Source of the DNA: Tubiluchus corallicola
Taxonomy: Eukaryota > Priapulida > Priapulimorpha > Priapulimorphida > Tubiluchidae
Direction of reading: 5' to 3'
DNA length: 62,000 nucleotides
Assembly (NCBI GenBank): GCA_030141605.1
Contig: JAQGDQ010000055.1
Location: 1 to 62,000, forward strand
A program made the translations under genes and the position numbers. The notes beneath the pieces were generated by a model. The model made no database searches, was not told where the DNA came from, and worked only from the letters and a program-made list of their open reading frames with translations. Each line of letters opens with the position of its first letter. Position 1 is the first letter of the stretch. Below are positions 38,441 to 62,000 of the stretch, piece by piece.

Positions 38441-41400
38441 TCACACTTGTCTTTTGTCTTTAGCATCTTTCTCTTTGTAGATCTTCTCAGTAAATGGTCT
38501 GAAATGGAAACAATTATATTAACCTTTGTTTTGTAAATTTCCGCCACAATGGCAAAGAAGATTTTGCGATCACAAATATTTATACGACTGTTAGAATTAT
38601 TGTAATTAGTAGACTAATCACTATAATCAGCATTTAATTTTGTGACTGTTTAATGAGTATTTATGAGTAGTTAAGAACAGCGGACAGATTCTGCAGTTTG
38701 CATATGCTTGCGCTGGTTTCTGTTAAAATAATATTATTAACACAATATAGACTTAAACCCATAATATATCTATACTTACTCCTCAAAATAAACAGCAGCT
38801 ACGAAATAGACAATTGACACTAACACGCTCAAAAGTATTGCTGCTTGACTGTGTCTTCTGAAAGAGAAAATTGAAAATACCATTAAAATTTGAAATTAGC
38901 ATCCATTACGATTATTTTGTAATTACATTTGTAACTGTATCTGTGTTTGTATACCTCAGAATGCGTTACCTAGTGTCTGTGCAGTAGCTCAATCCAATCA
39001 ACTAATCTGTTCAATCAAGTAATCATCGATCTGTTAAAAGTTAAACAGCTATCCTTCATAATCGTCTCTGCTTTATTTTTCTGTCTTACCGACAATTTTT
39101 AAATCTAAAAGTTTGGCAATCATAAAAATTATAATTATTAAAATTCATATATTCCGGTATAATCTCATAATAATTATCGAAATTAAAAAGTTTCTATGCA
39201 AATTTTGCTATTTCTGACAGAAAATTCGTTCCGCGGATCACTATCGTGTCTGTACTGAACCTTATAAATAGCTCAGTCTCTTTATGCTGGACTTCATTAA
39301 TAATTTAATCAGTTCAAAGTTCGATGGGCTAGTAACTTTTGATCAAATACACTGACGTCTATTTACACAGTCAAAGTATGGGTATGGAAATTTTTCAAAT
39401 TTCGGGGGACATTTCTCCAAACTATTTAAAAAATATCGTGCAAATTCATTTTGCAACCCCAGGGCATGTCGGAGCAAAATTTCGATTCGCTTAATAATCA
39501 GCAATTACTCATACAATTTTGTGTTTGTAACAAAAAAGTTAAGACCATGCAGAGGATCAAAACGTTGTCGTTGGTACCCGGAAAATAAGGTTTGTGTAAG
39601 GCACGACAGTGGCTGTAAAACCAAAAAATCTTTCTTTGCAAACACCATCACAAGCCAGTGTAAAGTAACCATTAGTTTTTCTTATATTAAATTACTGGGC
39701 CTATTCCAAGAATGTGGGGCCCATGTGGTCAGTCATGTCACGTTGTCGTTGTTGTACGAACAGCCATTCACTACAACGAAAACGATGTCATCAAAAGTGA
39801 ACTGTGTAGAAACTGAAGCCAATTGCACAAAACGTGTTTTCATTTGCGCAACAAGTAAAATCAAATGTGAAATCAATTGTTTAAACGATCACTTGTGCAA
39901 AAATTGAAGTGAGTTGAGCAAAAAGTGAAATCAAGCGTTATGGCATCAGAGCGCTTTGCTATTATTGTGAGGCCTATATTAGAATAACTGTTGTCTATAA
40001 TATGCTAATTACTAAACTAAACGCACATCAAAGCCCATCCGAGAAAATTCATTGTTGAGCCCCAGTACATCGGATTATCCATGACGTTGAATGGAAAATC
40101 CGTGACTTTTTCTTCCATTAGAATTCCAAAATAGTCGCCTAAAATAAAAAAACGTCATTTTTTAATACAGATACTTAAAAACATTTATAGTTAAAACACT
40201 GCAACTTTATTAAAGCTTTTAATTTACATAGTTAAAACTCATGTCAAACGTTTCGACAGAGCTACCGCTGTCATCATCAGTGGTAACTTTTTACAAACAT
40301 ACAACCAGTTTATATAGGCAGAGCCCACAGCATAGAACATTATGCACTAATTATGTGTTTAACAAAAGCCAAGTAGATAATAAATGTTAAATAGGTAATT
40401 ATGTTAAACACATAATTAGTGCATATAACTTCTATATTGTAAGCTCTGCTTATATAAACTCGTTGTATGTTTGTAAAAATTTACCACTGATGATGACAGT
40501 AGCTCTGTCGACAGTAGCTCTGTCGAAACGTTTGACCACGTTGGTCACCCATCCAGCTTACTGACCATGCCTGACGTCAATTAACTTCAGTTGCTAAGTG
40601 CGCATAGTAACCACATGGCTATTCCGCGCCTACGTACACTAATTTCAATAAGTCGAATTGTCACTTACCACAAAATGTACCAGTAAAACCTAGTTGGTAA
40701 TAGCTTGTTAGTACGAAAAACATTCCCGCTACAATTAGAACTACTCCTAGCCAATACGCAACGTCGCTTTGTAATAGTTCCCATTTTGGCTGTGACAGTG
40801 CGGCTTCTGTGAATCTGCAAAAATTTAGTAATTAGGAGTATTTAAACAGTTATGTTAGAAACTGGTGAGAAGTACTAGCCGTGACAGAAAATAAGGTACC
40901 GGCAGTATCATTAGAAGAAGCAATGATCACTAGTTAGCTACTTAAACATGATCATTTACCGCTATAAACATATGTGTTACATTGAAGATGTATTTATATC
41001 ACCAAATAAAAAGACTGTTAGCATAACAAAGAAAGCTGAAAATGTATATGATGATTTTATCAGAGTATTATTAATATTGAAAATGAGAACAGGAATGTCC
41101 TTGATCAGTTTTGCAACGCTGAAGCGTTTTCCGTATTAACAACACATTAAACACTTTGCGTTTATAAATGTGATTTTCTCAACTTTACTGCTCCTTGGTT
41201 GTAGGTCTGCAGACATACATCCCAACCAATCACAGTTACTTGGACAGCGCCAGTGAACATTCGAGCAGTAGACACTTGGGTAGTAGACACTTAGGCAGTA
41301 AACAGGTGGGTAGTAGACGCTTGGGCAGTAGAAACTTAGGTAGTAGGTACTTGGGCAGTAGACACTTGGGCAGTAGACTCTTGGGCAGTAGGCTTTTGGG

Positions 41401-42497
41401 TAGTAACACTTGGGTAGTAAATACTTAGGTAGTTAACACTTAGGTGGTAGACAATTAGGTAGTACACACTTGGGCAGTAGACACGTGGGCAGTAAACACT
41501 TGGGTAGTAGACACTTGTGCAGTAGACACTTGGGCAGTAGACCATTGGGCAGTAGACCCTTGGGCAGTAGAAACTTAGGTAGTGAACACTTAGGTAGTAG
41601 ACACTTGGGTAGTAGACACTTGAGCAGTAGACACTTAGGTAGTAGAAACTTGGGTAGTAGACACTTGGATAGTAGACACTTGGGTAGCAGACACTTGGGC
41701 AGTATAATCTTTGGTAGTAAACACTTGACTCGTAGTGGTTGGGCAGTGGACACTTGGCTAGTAGACATTTGGGTAGTAGACACTTGGACAGTGGACACTT
41801 GTTTAATAGACACTTGAACTGTAGACACTTGGCCAGCAAAAATTTGAATAGTAGAGTCTTTGGTAGTAAGCACTTGGGCAGTAGAAGTAGCTGTTGAATA
41901 TGCCGTAAGGAGTCAGAAAACTTGAACATTACGTTTTTCACACAAGACGGGCGTAAAGAAAGTACAGGTCCGTGATTATGGTCAGAACACTATACTTGGC
42001 AAGTTCAAAAAGCTAATACAAATAACATCTCACCTCCAATCTCTATAAAGTCCCAAAAGGAAAATGGAGGTTCCAAAGAGATACGTTGCACGAATAGGAG
42101 AACCGATGAGGCCAGTTAATACACGATATCTATATTCGGTTCTTGAAACCTGCAATAGTAATAAACCATGTCCTGCAATAGTAACAAATCATATAAAATT
42201 AAATGTCTTTCTCATGAACTTAATACATTGAACTTAATTTATTCCGTCAGTTTTTTTATGCCCAGACACTTTAGTAGTGGGATCATTATAATTATGATTA
42301 TAATGTTATGTAATGGTTATACTGTGATTATAAAAACGCTCGTCAGATTCTAAGTAAAAACACAGATGCAACAGTGTAACATAGAAAAAAGCGACACTCA
42401 CCACATTCCAATAAAGAGGATTGAATATGATACATGCTGCAGAAATATACAAGTTTCTGTCTCTCCAATCCACTAAGATCTTCATAGAATCCTCCAT
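38441..42497 (-). CDS. PEMT: Phosphatidylethanolamine N-methyltransferase (PEMT-like), complete
   Basis: Six coding exons, GT-AG, phases consistent: 42497-42402, 42149-42034, 40814-40669, 40138-40027, 38857-38780, 38498-38441 (stop TGA). The product is 201 aa; human PEMT short form is 199 as I recall. PEMT converts phosphatidylethanolamine to phosphatidylcholine with three S-adenosylmethionine methylations in the ER. Family strings are obvious: [49 protein letters not shown]. Four hydrophobic segments are seen. Of the SAM-binding motifs, the Glu pair is kept (Glu182-Glu183). The GxG motif reads Val99-Ala-Gly101, so the first glycine is missing. Start: first Met of the exon, A at -3. An acceptor-like attacag lies just upstream, so a 5' UTR intron is possible. 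The C-terminus ends in a basic, Lys-rich tail. Confidence 0.95.
40243..40535. mobile_element. Inverted pair of Penelope-like-element ends with hammerhead-like cores
   Basis: An imperfect palindrome of arms of about 120 and 130 bp (40,243-40,363 and 40,403-40,535) in PEMT intron 3. Each arm holds CTGATGA, a T, a GACAG/CTGTC hairpin and GAAAC. The right core is on plus (40,487-40,529), the left on minus (complement of 40,249-40,283). The layout CTGATGA-stem II-GAAA is the hammerhead ribozyme core known from pseudo-LTRs of Penelope-like elements. In the right arm the 15-bp stem II hairpin is duplicated in tandem. Stems I and III are not evident to me. Confidence 0.5.
41266..41890. repeat. 15-bp minisatellite in PEMT intron 2
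   Basis: About 40 copies of GTAGACACTTGGGCA with variants (ggt for ggc, aaac for acac). Because 15 is a multiple of three, both strands stay open: plus reads as SRHLG repeats and minus as CLLPK repeats. Neither is likely to be a protein. Confidence 0.95.
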
Positions 42498-45400
42498 TTT
42501 TGGTACAAAATCTGCTGTAATGAATCAGTCCAGGAATGCTACAGGAACGCCTAAAATGCAACGATCTTATACGTAAGTATGTTAACCAAAAAAGTTAAAA
42601 TACGTGAAACGTTTCGCACTGAACGCTCTCGTCAATTTAAGACTCACTAGTTTATTAAATCTTGCATGTTAGACAAGGCGCAATGACTTTAATAAGCAAA
42701 TAAGACCATTACCTAACTCATCGAGAATCACAAACTGAAATGATGGCTGTCTGGCAGACCGTAACCAAAGTACAATTTTATTGTCCTTGACCAAGACTAT
42801 CAGATTACCGGTTACTCAACCTCGAAGCACAAAGTCAGCAATAATTTTTGCCGTCGTCGCTAAAAATTTTCGTTTACATGTTTACAAAAACTTTCCGTTA
42901 CATAGTGTATAGATGACAGATCTATTACACATTATTTGTATAAGCGTTGTGGATAAGACTTGGCAAAATGACTGGTAGCTAAAGTCCGACTTGTGCATAC
43001 ATTTGCTGAAACTAGGGAAACAAACACGCACGCGCAACTCTGACGTTTTTTGTCTTGGATGCTGAAATTGCATCAGTGCCGTAATGTCTCTCGACTTTAC
43101 GGACACAGAGTGTGCGGGCACTGAAATATCAATAATGCACCTTTTTCTGCGTAGTGTGCCAGTTTTAACCACGCAAATGTTTTTTTGCCAGCGGTACTTA
43201 GTTAGCGTTTGTAAAGTTTGCCTGATATGTGTATTTATTAATTCGAAACAATGTAAGTCTCCTAAATCTAGAACCTATAATAGACAAGTGTTAATATCAC
43301 AGAAAAAACTAAGCTTCTCCAACGGTTCCTTTCAATAAGCATAAATTCTTGGAAAATGCGCGTCGTTATAGATGCACTCATAACAAAAATAATAAAAAAG
43401 TATGATATTATGATCAACGCACCCTTATTAAAAACATCAGCATGTATCCACATAAGCATGAAACTGCGGCAAAGCAAGTATCATTTATAACTAACCTAGT
43501 TCACACTGCCTATACAATATCGTACTCTGATAAGCCACACAGAGTGCCTTCAAATTTGTATTTGTGACATGAACTCAACTCTGTTCATGAGGTGCGGTTT
43601 GACATGCCACAGTGATCACACAGGATCAGGTGATATGTAAGCCCGCACCAGACATGCACGCTACTGAAATTCACGCTCACCTATCCTCGCTTTGAGCATG
43701 TGATGAGCCCTTGGTGCCCCGGGCTTGTGTCGTGCCCACGCTCTAATAGACAATTGAAAAATTCATGTATCCAATTTATGTACAAAAACAATAAAAATGG
43801 CGCATAAAATTTGATAAACAGATTCTTAGTTGCGCAAGAAACCACAGCCATTATTGATAACCAGTGTACATAGATAATTAATTCGGTGTAACACAGGCTT
43901 TTGTCGTCTTTTGTCGTTTTTAAAGGCTGTTAATAATTATTTTGAATAACCGAGCTGCTTGCATGCACGATAAACAAGGACGAAATGGAGCAAATACAAA
44001 TCTCTTAAGTGACCATTTGCGTTACAGGAGCATCAGAGAGCTTTTCATCAATTATCAGTAAAGGCCTATTCAAGATGACAAATTCTCTTTTGAGTTTTAC
44101 ATGATTTTATTTAATAGGTCTATCTGAAAGAAGCTTGAAATTATTAAACGTACATTATAATCTAGAGGTGGCAAAAGCGCGTAAATGGCTATATTAGAGA
44201 CTAGTATGTTACTATTGTTAAAACAGTTGAGAGAAATGGCCAACTCACTCAAAATTCAACCTATTTTCACCTCATGTTAATTTGCATAATTAGCGAATCA
44301 TTAGTTCCCTAATAGTATGGAGTTTCGCTATAGATTCACGTGAACAGTTTCTACAAATGGGTTTGTTATATATGTGCCAAAATCCTCTGCATACGGGTGC
44401 AAGTGAGATAAAGAACCTCGGGACAGTTAGTTGTCGCAGTCTCTCCCCCCCTCTCTCTCGCTCCCTCTCCCTCTCCCCCGCTTTTTCTTTTTTTCTTCTG
44501 TTTCTCTTTCTCGAAACTATTTACGTTCATTCATAAACGCAAATATACGTAAGTACGTCTTTAGTGCCCGAACGAGCTTTTGTATAGCAAGCACTCGGGC
44601 ATGGTCGCAGCTCAACAGTTTGATGTGCGCCAGAAACTTTTAAGTGAGTTTAAAAAAATCACTAGAAGTTAAAAACGGTGACTTAAAAAACCATATTGTT
44701 GCGCAGCCAGCACATGAATCATTAACACCGATCCGTTGCCAGCCTCATAGGGAATTCCAATATCTTTTCACAAAATATTTGTAACAAAATTACACAGTCT
44801 CACTAATACGAGCTACACCGAAGCATCAGCACGGCCACTTTAAAGGAAAGAATTAGTCACCCAGTATGTTGGGTTTATTTTACGGTTATCACTTAAACTT
44901 TGAAAAATATGACAAAGAAATTTGCACAAAACTATCTATACAGCACATATTTAAAATATACTACCGTTGGATAGAAATTTCCAGGCGTTGTGGTTGCTGT
45001 GATTCACTTGAAAATTAAGACGCAACTGGGAGGTTTCGTGACTTTTCGTAAGTGCATCGTGGCTTTCGGTAAGCGCGCGCTGCTTGAATTAATTCAAATT
45101 TATGCAGCTTACCTAATGTTCACGCAAAAATAGTACAAATTTAGCTATCTAGATGTTTTGTAAAAACTTATTATACTTTTGAATGAAGATTGACAGTACT
45201 TTTCTTCAAGACAAATGATGTCATTGGAAAAAGAGTGGACATTGAAAATGGGAGCGCCAAAGCATGAAGTGATCGTGACTTTAAAGTGATAATACTAATT
45301 ACATGAGGCGCTTATTGCACTGTTATCACTAAATCCTTCTAACATTTTTCGGAAACATTGAAATAAGCCTAACTTTCTAGAAGACTTGACCTTTCCTTTA

Positions 45401-45600
45401 ATAAGACAAAAGAAATAATTTAATACCACCCACGACCCAGTACGGCAAACTTTGCCAAATTAAATAAATTCTAGCAATTCGTAAAACGTGTCACCCGAGG
45501 CAACCGTTGTGTAGGCTGGATTTTACTTTTTCTGTTTCTAGGTGCTTTGAAATTAACTTAGCTATCCGGTAAGTATCGCCCACTTTACTCTCCCTTTTAC
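42498..45600. other. PEMT-PLC-delta divergent intergenic region
   Basis: No gene recognised. A pyrimidine-rich CTCTCC tract lies at 44,440-44,480. A pocket of higher G+C at 43,600-43,745 stands out but shows no motif I can name. Promoters of both flanking genes should lie at its ends. Confidence 0.45.
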
Positions 45601-45663
45601 ATGATTGATAATGCTCAAACAAACCGTCTCCCACTTTATTTAACGCATACATCGTGGCTCATT

Positions 45664-45668
45664 ATTGG
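45664..45668 (-). promoter_or_regulatory. Inverted CCAAT box upstream of PLC-delta
   Basis: ATTGG (CCAAT on the minus strand) lies 73 bp before the PLC-delta start codon. It is a plausible NF-Y site if transcription starts nearby, but the motif is short and the call rests on position. Confidence 0.25.
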
Positions 45669-45740
45669 TCAAAGTTCGCATTCTGATATTAGATTTAATA
45701 ATCTTGGGTGTATGGACTTCGTTACGTTTGGAACTTCACC

Positions 45741-60188
<14,448 letters not shown>

Positions 60189-60311
60189 TTGGGTAGTACG
60201 AGATTATTAGTTGTGTCCGAAAGAAAGACAAAGGGCTAAGAATTTGTAAAATTATAGGACGTAATACCGCGCATTATATGCTGGTTACATTCATTATAAT
60301 GATAAGCATAC

Positions 60312-60344
<33 letters not shown>

Positions 60345-60653
60345 GTTATGTTAGGTAGTAATATTTATCATGCTTTCAATGTACTTTGGCACGAGTAGCA
60401 TTTATTAGCGAATGGCGACGGCATATGCATACCACGCAGTTGTGAGAATACAGGTGTAATAATTACATCATAGTGACGGGCAGCAGAAATTATCCTATTT
60501 ATTATTAGTGATGATATGTATATTTCGAGTCATGCGATAACTTTTTATTTTAATTAACGTAGCGCAAATGTCGTTCGTTTAAAATCTTACAGTCACATCA
60601 TACTGAGCAAAGCTATATATTTAGTAGCTTTGTTTATTTTGGCTAATTTTAGC

Positions 60654-60659
60654 AATAAA
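60654..60659 (+). terminator. Likely polyadenylation signal of PLC-delta
   Basis: AATAAA, 466 bp after the PLC-delta stop codon. This gives a 3' UTR of about 0.5 kb; I did not see a closer canonical signal. Confidence 0.5.
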
Positions 60660-62000
60660 TAATTCTGTTATTATTATCATTCCTGTTTTTTTACTTACTG
60701 TTTATCTCAAGCTCAATTTTGAGCCTGGGATATGGCTTACGCATAGTATAGTGTACAGTAACAGGTTAGGTGAAACCATAACTATTTATAATCTTAATAT
60801 CAATACATGCATTATTATTAATTACGATGCAAACCCATAACTGATTCAATTCGAAAACCAAACTAAAAAATGGAAACGTAAAAAAGTTAGAACACATGCA
60901 ACCTATATGTAGTCTGGAACACAGCAAACGGGCTGACGTATTATAGCAATGAACTTTGGACTGTCACGATCGCTGGTAACATGATAAATCCAGGCTGCAT
61001 ATGCTTAATTTTTTTCGTTTTCACTGTTTTCTAGTTTAATTTCTAAATTTCTAATTTCTAACTGTGGGATTGTACCATTATACCTAATTTGTTACCTACG
61101 CTTTGCACGTAGACTTGTACTACAGACGTTATTTAGGCCTAGTTAGGCCTGTTATTGCCGCCACAATATTTTATACATGTAATATGTTTCGCTTGTGTTA
61201 TAATCAAAATAGGCCTGTTTGGGTTAGTAAGGCTACCTACTAAGGTAATATCTTCGCGGCATTCCAAGTAGGGTTGTGCACGATTCCTTTCTGACAAATT
61301 AATGACAACGTCGTTGTACAGCTAGTGTTAATTAAAATTCTTCCACAGGCCTATTTTGTCAACCCCGTGACGTGAGTAGGTCTTAGAAAGAGTCGTTTAT
61401 AATACGGGTTAGAGACTTTATATTTCCGTAATAAAATGCAGGTGTCATGCATACATCGGCGAAAATATAAGGAGAAAGCTAGACCCGAAGGTTAATGGCT
61501 GCTCATATAAAACAATTTCCGGCTATAAAGTTCACATGAAAGTTTAATCAATGCCAGAATTTGCAGAAATTTATTCAACGTGCGGACCGATTATATTTTG
61601 TCTTTATAAAAACTACATTGTTTTCATAGCTTTCAGTTTATTTTTAGATTATTCAATTGCCATAATCTATTGTGTTTAGTGGATTATCGAAATTAATTTG
61701 GAAACTCGACTATAGTATAACGATAGTGTTCAAATAGGCTTGCTTACTTTATTAGCTACTGTGAACCATAAAGCAGGGAAAGAAGACTGAAAATGAAGTT
61801 GTTCTTCTGCAACAAGCGATTTGACAACTAACGTGCCATAAAAATGAATAATTTTCACTAATAATCGAAATCTGGGAGTTCATTTAGATTTTCTTTAACA
61901 TTGGGCCTTTATATTGATCATTCAAGCAGCTCTCTTGATAGGCATTGGGAGCTAATATGGAGTTTCACTTATACTTAATTGCCTAAGTGAATTCTCTGAC
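60660..62000. other. PLC-delta 3' flank, nothing recognised
   Basis: AT-rich sequence without exon-like blocks, RNA genes or clear transposon ends to the window edge. Confidence 0.5.

Noticed and set aside
39521-39907. 128-codon Cys-rich plus-strand open frame in PEMT intron 4
   Set aside because: The first half has several Cys, but there is no signal peptide, no regular Cys framework and no recognisable domain; length is within chance for this window.
41336-41941. 201-codon minus-strand and 115-codon plus-strand repeat proteins
   Set aside because: Both come from the 15-bp minisatellite, whose unit length keeps all frames open; they lie within an intron and lack any start context or flanking exon signal.

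Overview
The window is animal (metazoan) nuclear DNA. It is AT-rich, with GT-AG introns of a few hundred bases to several kilobases and many microsatellites, MITEs and dead retroelements. Four conserved protein genes can be assembled exon by exon with consistent phases. Nothing in it is bacterial or viral. The gene set (APP family, RNF14, PEMT, PLC-delta) and the small introns suit an invertebrate such as a tunicate or another marine animal. The sequence alone does not fix the lineage, and that placement is a guess.

Layout: (1) 1-9.5 kb holds the 5' end of an APP (amyloid precursor protein) family gene on the minus strand. A signal-peptide exon (8752-8853) is separated by a 7 kb intron from the first E1/growth-factor-like-domain exon (1562-1726); the rest lies beyond the left edge. 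The intron holds two hAT-type MITEs, an unusual satellite block and one copy of a dispersed repeat. (2) 9.5-27 kb has no gene I can recognise. It holds tRNA-derived SINEs, a LINE reverse-transcriptase relic, a foldback element and simple repeats. (3) 27,984-35,049 minus is a complete RNF14-like RBR ubiquitin ligase of 474 aa in 7 coding exons. (4) 35-38.3 kb is intergenic, with hAT and LINE relics. (5) 38,441-42,497 minus is a complete PEMT-like phosphatidylethanolamine N-methyltransferase of 201 aa in 6 exons. Its introns hold a 15-bp minisatellite and an inverted pair of hammerhead-ribozyme-like sequences. (6) 45,741-60,188 plus is a complete phospholipase C delta of 756 aa in 18 coding exons, with repeat-rich introns. 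(7) The right end is empty 3' flank.

The four genes are not an operon-like unit. RNF14 and PEMT share a strand, and PEMT and PLC-delta are divergent about 3.2 kb apart. PEMT and PLC-delta both act in phospholipid metabolism, but I see no sign that this adjacency is functional. The least ordinary signals are the paired hammerhead-like cores in PEMT intron 3, the changed GxG motif of PEMT, a pogo-like MITE 9 bp from an RNF14 splice donor, and direct repeats bracketing PLC-delta exon 17.
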